Shown here: positions 1 through 9,136 of the stretch, piece by piece
Layout of the letters: each line of letters opens with the position of its first letter
Numbering within the stretch: position 1 is the stretch's first letter
Position numbers and translations under genes: made by a program
Source of the DNA: Aminipila sp963524205
GTDB lineage: Bacteria > Bacillota > Clostridia > Peptostreptococcales > Anaerovoracaceae
Assembly (NCBI GenBank): GCA_963524205.1
Contig: CAURED010000013.1
Location: 43,156 to 107,155 of the forward strand
Reading direction: 5' to 3'
Length of the DNA: 64,000 nt
Notes under the pieces: model-generated
Databases searched by the model: none
What the model saw: only the letters and a program-made list of their open reading frames with translations
What the model was told of the DNA's origin: nothing

Positions 1-712
1 GCCCAACTGCAGACGGAACAAAAGCGTTGCTTCCCGGTACTTGTCTGCGTTGTGTACATTTTCTTGCTGTTCCTGGAGGGCAAATGCAATGGGTATGACA
101 GCTTATCGCCATGTCTCTTACCGGCTCCAAAGGAGTTTCCTGCGAATAAACAACTTTCAGTGCCTTTATATCATTTTGGCGGCATAGTTTTCGCATTACC
201 TTTGCCAGTGGACATATGGAAGTTTCGTAAATGTCTGCAATCTTAAATGCCGTCGGATCAACCTTGTTTCCTGCTCCCATTGAGCTAATTATTGGAGTTC
301 CAACCTCATTAGCTCTTTTTACAAGTTCCATTTTACCTGTAACGGTATCAATTGCATCAATTACGTAGTCATATTTTGAAAAATCAAACTGCTGAGAAGT
401 ATCAGGCATATAAAATGTTTTATATTTATTTACCACGGTGTCAGGATTGATTTCTTTAATTCGTTCCTCTGCCACATCTACCTTATATTGCCCTACGGTT
501 TTATGGGTTGCATAAATTTGTCGGTTAATGTTGGTCAAGCAGATTTTATCATCATCAATGATATCTACCGTACCGATACCACTGCGTACAAGGGCCTCCA
601 CAGCATATCCCCCCACACCTCCGATTCCAAATATTGCAACACGCGAATGAGCAAGCTTTTCCATTGCCTCTTTACCAAATATTAGTTCTGTTCTAGAAAA
701 TTGAGTCAGCAT
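1..712 (-). CDS. tcdA: tRNA threonylcarbamoyladenosine dehydratase (3' end cut by window)
   Basis: ThiF/E1-like enzyme that cyclises tRNA t6A37 to ct6A with ATP in the cytoplasm. The start codon is at 710-712 and translation is open to base 1, giving about 237 residues with the C-terminus missing. The N-terminus carries the Rossmann nucleotide motif GIGGVGG (about residues 26-32), followed by IDDD and the NINRQ segment typical of the TcdA/MoeB family. A DAIDT segment follows, then SMGAG, and a Cys cluster near the visible C-terminus (CHTHCICP). The MLTQFSRTE start resembles TcdA more than MoeB or ThiF, and no thiamine or molybdopterin gene is adjacent. The gene is oriented away from the rest of the window. 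Confidence 0.85.
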   Translation of the reverse strand, partial: MLTQFSRTELIFGKEAMEKLAHSRVAIFGIGGVGGYAVEALVRSGIGTVDIIDDDKICLTNINRQIYATHKTVGQYKVDVAEERIKEINPDTVVNKYKTFYMPDTSQQFDFSKYDYVIDAIDTVTGKMELVKRANEVGTPIISSMGAGNKVDPTAFKIADIYETSICPLAKVMRKLCRQNDIKALKVVYSQETPLEPVRDMAISCHTHCICPPGTARKCTQRRQVPGSNAFVPSAVG

Positions 713-838
713 CGTTTTATCTCCATTATTTTTATTATTATCTTACAATCGAATATCATATAATTACTATCGTAATAGTATGATATACTCAGTGGACTTA
801 TCTGTCAACTTCAAGAAAAATCCATTTAATCAGAACTA

Positions 839-863
839 CCACTTGAGTATAATACCCAAGTGG
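839..863. terminator. Near-perfect 25-nt dyad after the permease gene
   Basis: CCACTTG and CAAGTGG flank a nearly self-complementary centre about 35 bp beyond the permease stop. It is followed by AATTTTAT on the + strand. It probably ends the minus-strand importer operon, but the minus-strand T tract is weak. Confidence 0.45.
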
Positions 864-896
864 CAATTTTATCCATTCTTAAATTAGCTTACACAA

Positions 897-1562
897 TTAG
901 TTTGTTTGTAAATTCATCCTTTTTTCCCCATAATGCTGCACTTGTGTAAGTACTGTACAGAACATTAAGTAAATTATCGCTACTTCGCAATAAAGAATGA
1001 GTGGCTCATACAGTTTTGCAGCTATTTGCTGAGTCGCCATAAACATCTCCGTCACAGTAATACTGGCAGCCAGCGAGGTGTCTTTTACCAGACCAATAAA
1101 AGAGTTAAATAAAGGAGGAAAGGCCGTTTTAAAAGCCTGTGGTAAAACAATAAGTCTCATTGCTTGTACATAAGATAAACCAACGCAATATCCGGCTTCC
1201 AGCTGACCTTTTGGAATAGATAATATTGCTGCTCTAAGTGTTTCAGAAGCATAGGCTCCAACATTTAGAGAAAAGGCAATAATGGCGGCAGGAAATGGGT
1301 CTAACACAATTCCAATGCTAGGTAATCCATAAAATATAATAAAGATCTGTACAAGTAGTGGAGTTCCTCGGATAATCCAAACATAGAATTTTGCAATCTG
1401 CTTTAAAACTCTGATATCTGCAATCTGAACGATTGCCGTAAAAAGTGCAAGAACTAATCCTAGAATAAAGGAAATTAGGGTAAGCGGAATGGTATAGACT
1501 AATCCTGGAATTAGTATTTTAAAAAATGAATCTTGCAAAATTTCTATTACTCGAGCATCCAT
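897..1562 (-). CDS. Polar amino acid ABC transporter permease (cystine type)
   Basis: Membrane subunit of a His/Glu/Gln/Arg/cystine-family importer. It has 221 residues, the usual length, with about five hydrophobic segments. The permease coupling (EAA) loop is visible as EAGYCVGLSYVQAMRLIVLPQA. It is the last gene of a four-gene minus-strand operon (ATPase, gamma-family enzyme, binding protein, permease), 31 bp after the binding-protein gene. Co-transcription with a trans-sulfuration enzyme suggests cystine, cysteine or a related sulfur amino acid as substrate. That substrate is inferred from context, not shown by the protein itself. Confidence 0.85.
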   Translation of the reverse strand: MDARVIEILQDSFFKILIPGLVYTIPLTLISFILGLVLALFTAIVQIADIRVLKQIAKFYVWIIRGTPLLVQIFIIFYGLPSIGIVLDPFPAAIIAFSLNVGAYASETLRAAILSIPKGQLEAGYCVGLSYVQAMRLIVLPQAFKTAFPPLFNSFIGLVKDTSLAASITVTEMFMATQQIAAKLYEPLILYCEVAIIYLMFCTVLTQVQHYGEKRMNLQTN

Positions 1563-1593
1563 TGCAAGTACCGTCCTTTCGTGTTTTACAATT

Positions 1594-2412
1594 TTATTGT
1601 TTTACAGAAACATCTACCCCAAAATATTTTTCAGAAATCTGTTTTAGTGTGCCTTCTTCAGTAAGTTCAGCTAGTGCATTATCAATAGCTTTTACCAACG
1701 TATCATTTCCCTGTCTGATTAAAATTGCATTTTCACTGCTTTCTTCCGATAATGCTGCTATTTTCACATCAGCATCAGGTTTCTGGGTAATATAATCATA
1801 AAATGTTAAGTTATCATTAATCGTAGCATCTGCTCTTCCTGCAAGTACTAAATCAATCGATTGATTAAATCCATCTGTTCCAACTAATTCAGCTCCATAA
1901 CTCTCTGCGGATTTACCCCAATTACTTGTAAGTGACTGGGCGGATTTCTTACCTGCTAAATCTTCAAAGCTTTTAATTTCTTTATTGGTTCCTGCCACAA
2001 TCAGTGCCCCTTTTGTGTAAGTATAAGGCGTTGAGAAACTGTATTTTTGCTGTCTTTCTTCCGTTACACCAACCTGATTTACAACAATATCAAAGCGCTT
2101 AGCATCAAGACCCGCAATAATGCTATCCCATTTTGTTTCTACAAATTCTGCTTTTACCCCTAATTTTTTTGCCACAGCCTGTGCCACTTCTACATCATAT
2201 CCAACTAAATTGCCCTCATCATTGTGGAAAGTATATGGAGCATATGTTCCTTCTGTCCCTACTTTAATAACTCCGGCTTCTTGAATGTTTGCAAGTAAGT
2301 CCTTCTCAGTAGTTTCCGCTTTTTCTGTTCCTTTAGCCGCACCGCATCCAGTTAAGGCTGTCGTAATTAATAGACCTATTAATATAGTAGTAATTGTTCG
2401 TTTTTTCATCAT
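1594..2412 (-). CDS. Amino acid ABC transporter substrate-binding lipoprotein
   Basis: Type II periplasmic-binding-like protein (SBP_bac_3 family), 272 residues. The N-terminus MMKKRT, a hydrophobic stretch and the lipobox LTGC with Cys23 predict a lipoprotein anchored outside the membrane. The mature part begins with a KVGTEGTYAPYTFHN segment, characteristic of polar amino acid binding proteins, followed by GYDVEVAQAVAKKLG. It lies 34 bp after the gamma-family PLP enzyme and 31 bp before the permease. Cystine (TcyA-like) is the most likely ligand from the operon context. Glutamine or other polar amino acids cannot be excluded. Confidence 0.85.
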   Translation of the reverse strand: MMKKRTITTILIGLLITTALTGCGAAKGTEKAETTEKDLLANIQEAGVIKVGTEGTYAPYTFHNDEGNLVGYDVEVAQAVAKKLGVKAEFVETKWDSIIAGLDAKRFDIVVNQVGVTEERQQKYSFSTPYTYTKGALIVAGTNKEIKSFEDLAGKKSAQSLTSNWGKSAESYGAELVGTDGFNQSIDLVLAGRADATINDNLTFYDYITQKPDADVKIAALSEESSENAILIRQGNDTLVKAIDNALAELTEEGTLKQISEKYFGVDVSVKQ

Positions 2413-2446
2413 AGTTACCTCTTTCTTTTCTTTTTAAACTAGATAT

Positions 2447-3589
2447 TTATTTTTTCGCTTTTTCAAGGGCATTTGAAATATCCTCTAAAATGTCTTCTTC
2501 GTGCTCCACGCCAATAGCCAGTCGTAGTAGTTTGCTATCAATTCCAATTTTTTTCTGTAACTCTTGAGCATAGGACTCATGTGTCATAGAAGCTGGATGA
2601 CAAATTAAGGATTCAACACCGCCTAAGCTCACTGCCAGATCAAACATGTTAAGATTAGCAATAAACTTTTTGCTGTCCCAGCCATCATTAAGCCGAATCG
2701 ATAAGACACCTCCATCTCCAGTGGCTTGGGAACGCTGAATAGCATAATTTTTATGGCTTGTTAATCCAGGGTAATAAACATTTTTTACTGCTGGGTGTTT
2801 CTCAAAATATTGAGCTACAAGTAAAGCATTCTTTTGATGTTTGGCAAGTCTCAGACTTAACGTTTTAATTCCTCTTGTTAATAAAAAGGAATCAATGGGA
2901 CTAAGAATTCCTCCATATGTATTTTGAAGAAATTTTAACTTAGTAAAATGTTCATCATCATTCAGCAGAACAAGACCTGCCAGGATATCAGAATGCCCAG
3001 CATAATATTTTGTTGCTGAATACACCACAATATCTGCTCCTAAATCCAAAGGCTTTTGAAAATATGATGTCAAAAAAGTATTATCTACTACAGTTAAAAT
3101 GTTTCGCTTTTTGGCTTCGTTAGCCACTCTTCGAATATCCGTAATTTCTAATAGCGGATTGGAAGGTGTTTCTATAAAAATCATTTTTACATTTAAAGCA
3201 GCATCATTGAAATCATAATGATTAAAATCATTTACTACTTCATATTCAATGCCGTGATCTGCAAAAATATTTGAAACATATCTCCATGTTCCACCATATA
3301 CATTATTATTTATTAAGACTTTATCCCCTTGCTTCAGTAATCCAAAGACAAGGCTTGTTGCGGCCATACCAGATGCAAGTGCAAGTCCATACTTAGCACC
3401 TTCTAAGTCAGCAGCTAATTTTTCCACGTTGCTTCTAGTTGGATTACCACCTCGGCTATACGCAAATTCTTGAAACTGATCAAGATTTGGCTGTGCAAAG
3501 GTGGAAGATAAATAAATGGGGTAATTTACAGCATCTTTCCCACTATCATCTGATTTTCCGCCATGAATGGCTATTGATTCATATCTCAT
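2447..3589 (-). CDS. Cystathionine gamma-synthase/lyase family PLP enzyme
   Basis: Gamma-subfamily trans-sulfuration enzyme, 380 residues, full length for the family. The PLP lysine is Lys194 in SATKYYAGHSD, and the cofactor-binding SGMAA segment is at about residues 73-77. The C-terminal substrate loop SLGGVESLICHPASMTH is typical. These features do not separate MetB (synthase), MetC (beta-lyase), gamma-lyase or methionine gamma-lyase. Its position inside a cystine-type importer operon, between the ATPase and binding-protein genes, favours a catabolic or desulfhydrating role on imported cystine or cystathionine. That role is inference. Confidence 0.85.
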   Translation of the reverse strand: MRYESIAIHGGKSDDSGKDAVNYPIYLSSTFAQPNLDQFQEFAYSRGGNPTRSNVEKLAADLEGAKYGLALASGMAATSLVFGLLKQGDKVLINNNVYGGTWRYVSNIFADHGIEYEVVNDFNHYDFNDAALNVKMIFIETPSNPLLEITDIRRVANEAKKRNILTVVDNTFLTSYFQKPLDLGADIVVYSATKYYAGHSDILAGLVLLNDDEHFTKLKFLQNTYGGILSPIDSFLLTRGIKTLSLRLAKHQKNALLVAQYFEKHPAVKNVYYPGLTSHKNYAIQRSQATGDGGVLSIRLNDGWDSKKFIANLNMFDLAVSLGGVESLICHPASMTHESYAQELQKKIGIDSKLLRLAIGVEHEEDILEDISNALEKAKK

Positions 3590-3614
3590 TTTTTTAGTCT
3601 CCTTTATTTTATTT

Positions 3615-4367
3615 TTATATAGAATAATCAGTAAAATTATTAATTCTTCTTAAGAATTGTCTTGTTCGTTCTTCTTTCGGCTGTGTAAATATATCAGCAG
3701 GTGTACCCTGCTCTACAATTTTGCCTTTATCCATAAAAATCACCTGATTTGCAACCTCTTGAGCAAAACTCATTTCATGGGTAACTACTAGCATGGTAGT
3801 TCCTTCCTTGGCTAGGTTTTTCATAATAGAAAGAACCTCTGAAATAAGTTCTGGGTCCAACGCTGATGTGGGTTCATCAAATAAGATGACGTATGGATTA
3901 AATGCAAAAGCTCTTGCAATGCCTACTCGTTGCTGCTGCCCACCAGATAGCTGTGAAGGATAAAAATCATATTTATCCTTAAGTCCCACTTTATCCAATG
4001 CATTCTTTGATATTTTGTAGGCCTCTTCTGGCGGAATCTTTCTGGCATGAATTAATCCTATGGCTATATTCTCCAGTGCAGTTTTATTGTTAAATAAATT
4101 ATAGTTTTGGAATACAAAACCAGTTTTTTTACGAAGTGTAGAAATTTCCTTTTTTGTAATGTTAGTAAAATTTGCAGACATATCATCAAAGGTAATGAAT
4201 CCACTATCTGCTTTTTCTAAAAAGTTAATACAGCGAAGAAGAGTAGTTTTCCCTGAACCACTTGGTCCAAGAAGAACAACAACATCCCCCTTCTCAATTT
4301 TTATATTAATACCATCCAAAACAATATTGTCTTTAAAAGATTTACAGATACTTTTAATCTCTAGCAT
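3615..4367 (-). CDS. Amino acid ABC transporter ATP-binding protein
   Basis: Cytoplasmic ATPase of the polar amino acid importer, 250 residues. Walker A is GPSGSGKTT (about 34-42), the Q-loop is FVFQNYNLF, the signature is LSGGQQQR, Walker B is VILFDEPTSALD and the H-loop is VVTHEM. It is the first gene of the minus-strand operon and starts about 60 bp downstream of a strong TTGACA/TATACT promoter. It resembles GlnQ, HisP and TcyC-type ATPases, which sequence alone does not separate. Confidence 0.88.
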   Translation of the reverse strand: MLEIKSICKSFKDNIVLDGINIKIEKGDVVVLLGPSGSGKTTLLRCINFLEKADSGFITFDDMSANFTNITKKEISTLRKKTGFVFQNYNLFNNKTALENIAIGLIHARKIPPEEAYKISKNALDKVGLKDKYDFYPSQLSGGQQQRVGIARAFAFNPYVILFDEPTSALDPELISEVLSIMKNLAKEGTTMLVVTHEMSFAQEVANQVIFMDKGKIVEQGTPADIFTQPKEERTRQFLRRINNFTDYSI

Positions 4368-4387
4368 TATCCCACCTCATTTCTTAT

Positions 4388-4415
4388 TCATACAATTCAT
4401 ATCGGATTAGTATGA
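4388..4415. promoter_or_regulatory. Inverted repeat TCATAC-N16-GTATGA in the importer leader
   Basis: The perfect half-sites TCATAC and GTATGA lie just downstream of the -10 box at 4433-4438, on the start side of the importer operon. That is a good place for a repressor of cysteine or sulfur metabolism. No regulator can be named from the sequence. Confidence 0.35.
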
Positions 4416-4432
4416 AATATATCTTGTTTTGT

Positions 4433-4461
4433 AGTATATAGATATCAAATAAACTTGTCAA
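4433..4461 (-). promoter_or_regulatory. SigA-type promoter of the importer operon
   Basis: On the minus strand a perfect -35 TTGACA (4456-4461) is followed after exactly 17 bp by TATACT (4433-4438), about 65 bp before the ATPase start. The 308-bp divergent gap also holds a weaker plus-strand candidate, TTTACA-N17-TTTAAT, for the racemase gene. Confidence 0.75.
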
Positions 4462-4675
4462 TGGAAATTTAACAAAAATTCTTATGCTTTCTGTTATAAA
4501 GCACAAAACAGCCTTACTCTACAGCTAAAAATTAGTGGTTTTACAACTGCTTCTTTTATTATCCAAATCTTGTTATTCTTTACAACATGATGTAAAATCT
4601 ATTTAATTATTATATTTTTTATTTGCTTTTCCTAATTTAACCACTCTTATAAGCAGTTTTAAAGGAGGTTTAGGT

Positions 4676-5794
4676 ATGGATACCTATCAAAACTATCCGG
4701 TGTTAGAAATTAACCTGGAGGGAATTTATCACAATTCAAAAGCAGTAGTAGATATGTGTCAGAAAAGAAATATTCAAGTTACAGGAGTTGTAAAAGGAAC
4801 AGATTCTTACGAAAATTCATATTTAGAGGTTGCCAAACAAATGCTGAATGCAGGTTGTATCTCTATTGGGGACTCAAGAATTAACACCATTAAGCGAATG
4901 CGTGAATCAAGTATGACTGCACCTGTTCTTCTTATCAGAATCCCTATGCCCTGTGAGCTTGAGGATGTTATTACGTACACCGATATAAGTCTTAACTCTG
5001 AAATTGAAAATGTTAAATCACTCAATCAGATTGCAATAAGGCAGAACAAAAATCACAAGGTGATACTTATGATGGATTTAGGTGATCTTCGAGAAGGTTA
5101 TATAAAAGAAGAACAGCTTATAGAAGATGCTGTTTATATTGAAAGACAGTTAAGTAATATTACTCTTTATGGTATCGGAACAAACCTGGGATGCTTCGGG
5201 GCCATTAAGCCTAATGAAACAAACTTAGGTACACTGGTTTCTATAGCCAACAAAATTTCAAGTACTATCGGACGAAAGCTTGATATAGTCTCTGGCGGAG
5301 CAACCTCTTCACTGCCTATGGTACTAGATGGAACAATTCCAGAAGGCATCAATCACTTGCGGGTGGGCGAGGGTATTGTAAGTGCAAGAGACTTGCAAGA
5401 TATATGGGGGCTGGATCTTCCTATGTTCCGTAGAAATAATTACATAATAAAAGCGCAAGTAATAGAAGTAAAAGAAAAGCCTTCCTATCCTATAGGAGAA
5501 ATCTTTGTGGATGCCTTTGGCAACACCCCTGAATATATCGATAAAGGTATAAGAAAAAGAGCTTTAGTGGCTTTAGGAAAAAGGGATGTTGGAGATATTT
5601 TCAATGTACTCCCAAAATTAAAAGGGGCATCAGTAGAAGGCGGAAGCAGTGATCATTTAATACTTGATGTCACTGAATGTGAAGCTGATATTTGTTTAGG
5701 TGATATTGTTGAATTTGAAGTCTGCTATGGAGCAATGATTCATTCTACATACTCTAGTTCCGTAACAAAAAAATATATATATCCAGAAGATTAA
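4676..5794 (+). CDS. Alanine/ornithine racemase-family PLP enzyme (Orr paralogue)
   Basis: Fold-type III PLP racemase of 372 residues, with the predicted Schiff-base lysine Lys40 in VTGVVKG. It is clearly related to the ornithine racemase at 44770-45855. Shared segments include DLGDLREG, YGIG(T/V)NL, the GG(A/N)(T/S)SS loop, PEGIN(H/N)LR(V/L)GE, EKPS(Y/L)PIGE, (V/G)VDAFG and GGSSDH. A good ribosome site (AAGGAGG) precedes the start by 6-8 bases. It begins a plus-strand unit with a GNAT gene 33 bp downstream and is divergent from the cystine-type importer. The substrate is unknown. Ornithine, lysine or another amino acid is possible, and the shared spacer hints at co-regulation with the importer. 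Confidence 0.8.
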   Translation: MDTYQNYPVLEINLEGIYHNSKAVVDMCQKRNIQVTGVVKGTDSYENSYLEVAKQMLNAGCISIGDSRINTIKRMRESSMTAPVLLIRIPMPCELEDVITYTDISLNSEIENVKSLNQIAIRQNKNHKVILMMDLGDLREGYIKEEQLIEDAVYIERQLSNITLYGIGTNLGCFGAIKPNETNLGTLVSIANKISSTIGRKLDIVSGGATSSLPMVLDGTIPEGINHLRVGEGIVSARDLQDIWGLDLPMFRRNNYIIKAQVIEVKEKPSYPIGEIFVDAFGNTPEYIDKGIRKRALVALGKRDVGDIFNVLPKLKGASVEGGSSDHLILDVTECEADICLGDIVEFEVCYGAMIHSTYSSSVTKKYIYPED

Positions 5795-5827
5795 TCTATA
5801 ATTGTATTCAGAAAGGATCGTTTTATT

Positions 5828-6322
5828 ATGATGAAAACCTCTCGCTTAAATATTGTAGAAGCTGAAGAAGCTGACATTGATACTATTATTGAAATTGAAA
5901 GTCATAAAGATAATCGTGATTTTCTTTGGATAGGAACTTACGATGAGCACAAGTCGGAAATCAGCGATCCCAGTCATCGGCTTTTGATTTTTAAAACTAA
6001 GGATAATGAAAAAATAGTAGGATATGCCTTAATTAGACTGGATTTTAAATCAGAAATTTTCGAGTTACGAAGAATCGCTATTACCGAAAAAGGCATTGGC
6101 TATGGGAAAGAAGCTATGTTGTCATTATTTGATTATGCCTTTAATTATTTAAAAGTAAATCGCTTTTGGCTCGATGTTTACCCCGACAATTATATTGGTA
6201 TCAAACTATATGAAAGTCTTGGAATGCATCGTGACGGTATTCTCAGGCAAAATTATAAGGCTGAAAGAGGTTATCTTGACCAAATCATCTATTCATTACT
6301 TAAAACCGAATACATTTTATAA
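5828..6322 (+). CDS. GNAT family N-acetyltransferase
   Basis: 164-residue acetyl-CoA-dependent acetyltransferase of the RimJ/RimL-like GNAT type. The acetyl-CoA-binding region is EKGIGYGKEAM (about residues 95-105), after the beta strand ELRRIAI. The C-terminal YPDNYIGIKLYESLGMHRDG segment is characteristic of the superfamily. It is preceded by AGAAAGGAT and follows the racemase-family gene by 33 bp, so co-transcription is likely. The target (amino acid, peptide or small molecule) cannot be inferred. Confidence 0.8.
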   Translation: MMKTSRLNIVEAEEADIDTIIEIESHKDNRDFLWIGTYDEHKSEISDPSHRLLIFKTKDNEKIVGYALIRLDFKSEIFELRRIAITEKGIGYGKEAMLSLFDYAFNYLKVNRFWLDVYPDNYIGIKLYESLGMHRDGILRQNYKAERGYLDQIIYSLLKTEYIL

Positions 6323-6334
6323 TGTAACAAGAAT

Positions 6335-6366
6335 AGAGCGCACTCCAATATGCGAGAATGCGCTCT
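6335..6366. terminator. Bidirectional terminator between converging genes
   Basis: AGAGCGCA (6335-6342) pairs with TGCGCTCT (6359-6366) between the GNAT and VanZ-carboxypeptidase genes, with T-rich tracts on both outer sides. Confidence 0.75.
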
Positions 6367-6391
6367 TTCCTTATTCTTTATATTCCTTACC

Positions 6392-7912
6392 TTACCTTGC
6401 CTTTCTTTCTTCAATTTCATTGTATAATCCCAGGCTGTCCTCCCATCTGCCTTCTTCTGTACTTCCCATAACTACCCCAATGTATATATGCCCCTGTACT
6501 TTTGCAGCAGATACCAGGCAACAGCCCGCACTTTCACTTTTCCCTGTTTTAAGTCCTATAGCTTGCTCATAATAATACGGACTCTCTGGATTTATTAATT
6601 CATTCGTATTGTGATACGTCACTTTTTGCCCACTAAGCCACTTGTCAGAAATGCTATGAGAGCTGACTATCCGTTTTAATTTGTTACATTCTAAAAACTT
6701 TTTTGCAATAAATGCAAGATCTTGAGCTGTTGTATATTGATTCTCAGAATCATACCCATCTGGGCTTGTAAAGTTTGAATTTTTTGCACCTATGGATTTG
6801 GCCTTGTTATTCATTGCTGTCATAAATACCGAAAGGGCTTCATCAATGGAAAGGTTTTCATCTTCAGCTATTTTTCTTCCTGTAAAAACCCCTATGGCAT
6901 AGGCCGCATCATTTCCAGATGGTAATAGAAGTCCATCGAGTAATTGCTGCACTGTTAATTCATTTCCAGCATACAGCCAGGCTCTTGAAGCATTATCTGC
7001 AATTAATTTAACTTCCTCCCCTACTCTTACTTCCTCGTCCATGTCACAATAATCTAAAGTGGTTAAAGCGGTCAGCATTTTGGTTGTACTTGCAGGCGCA
7101 ATTTTTTGTTCACTTTCCTTTTGGTAGTACACTGTATTTGAAGAGACATCAATAAAATATGCGTTCTTTGCTATAAGGTCTGCTGAGATCATCTCGTCTG
7201 CGTTTTTTACCTTTTCAGCTGCTTCTTTTTCAAATATTCTGTCATGGATTTGGTTTGTTTCTACCACATTACCTCTTTGTGCAAAACCTGCCGTAAATAC
7301 AGAAATAGCAATAACAAAACATAAAGCAGTGATAATTCCAGTATCATTTAGTCTTCTTCGATACTTACCCTCTATTTTCCTTATTACTCCCACTCTTCGA
7401 CGTAATGATGGAATAAAAAGCAATATTAATTTTCCCACTATATAACCTGCAAAGGTCCCAATTGTATTTAATATAACGTCATCCACATCAGTGCTTCGTG
7501 ACTCAAACAGCTGGATGAATTCAATTAATAAAGAAATACCCATTCCTATCAATAGCGTGACATGGAGCTTCTGACACTTGTACGACAGAAGTACCAACAA
7601 AATCCCTAAAGGCACAAACATGAGCATGTTACCAAAAAAATTCATTGGATTAGTAGCTATATTGTTTAATACCATAAAAGGATTTAAATTTATGTTTTTC
7701 CCAACGCTGCTAATGGATACCCCCATATCAGGTGAAATGGTAACAGAGAAGACAATAGTCAAGTATAATCCCAAACATATCAGTAATCCCCTGTGAATCG
7801 CCGCAACATGTTCATGCCTTCTTTTTAAATTAATTTCTGATATGAGTAAAACAATAACACTTGCTATCAACCCCGGTAAGATGTACCCCTTCATTGCTAC
7901 AATATATGCCAT
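6392..7912 (-). CDS. VanZ domain fused to a D-Ala-D-Ala carboxypeptidase
   Basis: 506-residue two-part protein. Residues about 5-165 form a hydrophobic VanZ-like domain, including NFFGNMLMFVPLG, EFIQL and DVDDVILNTIGT. A further membrane segment lies at about 193-210. Residues about 240-506 form an extracytoplasmic penicillin-binding DacA-type (S11) peptidase. Its active-site motifs are STTK (Ser275, Lys278), SGN (332-334) and KTG (455-457), all intact. It probably trims the terminal D-Ala of peptidoglycan stem peptides. The start has an AAAGGGGAT ribosome site 8-10 bases upstream. It lies about 100 bp after a VanS-like kinase gene and may be regulated by that pair. The fusion is full length with no sign of a frameshift. 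Confidence 0.85.
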   Translation of the reverse strand: MAYIVAMKGYILPGLIASVIVLLISEINLKRRHEHVAAIHRGLLICLGLYLTIVFSVTISPDMGVSISSVGKNINLNPFMVLNNIATNPMNFFGNMLMFVPLGILLVLLSYKCQKLHVTLLIGMGISLLIEFIQLFESRSTDVDDVILNTIGTFAGYIVGKLILLFIPSLRRRVGVIRKIEGKYRRRLNDTGIITALCFVIAISVFTAGFAQRGNVVETNQIHDRIFEKEAAEKVKNADEMISADLIAKNAYFIDVSSNTVYYQKESEQKIAPASTTKMLTALTTLDYCDMDEEVRVGEEVKLIADNASRAWLYAGNELTVQQLLDGLLLPSGNDAAYAIGVFTGRKIAEDENLSIDEALSVFMTAMNNKAKSIGAKNSNFTSPDGYDSENQYTTAQDLAFIAKKFLECNKLKRIVSSHSISDKWLSGQKVTYHNTNELINPESPYYYEQAIGLKTGKSESAGCCLVSAAKVQGHIYIGVVMGSTEEGRWEDSLGLYNEIEERKAR

Positions 7913-8011
7913 AAAACAATATCCCCTTTCGACAAATTTATTTTATCAGAAAGGGGATAGTTAATGTTTTAATATCTAATAATTAATTTATTAAGAAATG
8001 GTAAAGAAATC

Positions 8012-9136
8012 TCATATATTCGGTAATGTTATTTTAAAAATTATTTTCGCATCCTCACAGCTTGCCTCTATGGAGCCTCCATGGAGCTTTATAATATCTT
8101 TGGCAATAGCCAGCCCCAACCCTGCGCCCCCTGTAGCGGTAGATCTGGCATAATCAAGTCTGTAGAATTTTTCAAATATTACATCTATCTTTTCTTTTGG
8201 AATAACCCCAGGGTTTTCAAATCGAATAATTGCATTGCTCCCCTGAATTTCTCCATATATATCGATGATACTATTGGGTGGACTGTACGAAATAGCATTC
8301 TTTAATATATTGTTAAATACTCTTGCCAGTTTTTCTGAGTCAGCAAAGATGGTTAAATTCTCAGAAGCATGGATTTTTACTTTTTTATTGCTTGCCACTA
8401 ATGCCGGATACGCCTCGTCTGCAATTTGCACAAACATATAATATAAATCAATGCTCTCTTTATTTAATGGTATGGATTCAAGATTGTACCGGGTAATTTC
8501 AAAGAATTCATTTATAAGCTTTTCTAACCGATAAGCCTTTTCCAAAGTTATATGTACATACTTGGCTTTCTGTTCCAATGGCATGTCTATAGTTTCGTCA
8601 AGCAGGCTTAAATAACCAATTACAGAAGTAAGTGGTGTTTTGATATCATGAGCCAGATAAATAACCAAATCATTTTTTCTTTTTTCAGCTTCCTCTTTTG
8701 CTTCTGCTCTTTTAGCCAGCTCATTCTTCACCTGATTTAGTTTTTCTTCCATGAAATCAAGTTCAGAAGTCATCACAATTTTATTTCCATCTTCATTTGC
8801 CAACTGTTCCACACCTTCTACAATCACATCAAAATACTTTGTAAACCAGAATAAGGAAAACCGAAAGAGTATGATGAAGAATGTAACACTGGTGAGCATC
8901 ATAATGGTGTCAATATTAGTTCTAATATATTTAAAGTAATAATATGCGGCCATCTCCCATTCTGCACCTGTTACTCTGCAAATAATTTCTGTAATTATAT
9001 TACCAATATAACCTCTGCCTGCAGAGCGCAATACAATAACCGATGTTATTGCCACTAAAAAAAGTACTAGGGACTTAAAAAATATTTTTCGGATTAATTT
9101 TTCATGGCTTTTATTTCCAAAAATACTATTTTTCAA
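8012..9136 (-). CDS. VanS-like sensor histidine kinase
   Basis: Membrane histidine kinase of about 374 residues. Two transmembrane helices flank a short external loop, then a HAMP-like linker leads to the dimerisation box YLAHDIKTPLTSVIGYL (phospho-accepting His). The ATPase boxes are the N box (NILKNAISYS) and G box (GGAGLGLAI). I chose the TTG at 9134-9136 because GGGGGGTGGG stands about 8 bases before it. A longer reading to 9184 runs far into the regulator gene. It overlaps the 3' end of the response regulator by 11 bases. The small sensor loop and H-box resemble VanS-type kinases, but the ligand is unknown. Confidence 0.82.
   Translation of the reverse strand: MKNSIFGNKSHEKLIRKIFFKSLVLFLVAITSVIVLRSAGRGYIGNIITEIICRVTGAEWEMAAYYYFKYIRTNIDTIMMLTSVTFFIILFRFSLFWFTKYFDVIVEGVEQLANEDGNKIVMTSELDFMEEKLNQVKNELAKRAEAKEEAEKRKNDLVIYLAHDIKTPLTSVIGYLSLLDETIDMPLEQKAKYVHITLEKAYRLEKLINEFFEITRYNLESIPLNKESIDLYYMFVQIADEAYPALVASNKKVKIHASENLTIFADSEKLARVFNNILKNAISYSPPNSIIDIYGEIQGSNAIIRFENPGVIPKEKIDVIFEKFYRLDYARSTATGGAGLGLAIAKDIIKLHGGSIEASCEDAKIIFKITLPNI

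Noticed and set aside
750..790. AT-rich dyad upstream of tcdA as an operator
   Set aside because: The arms are imperfect and the region is very AT-rich, so chance pairing is likely.
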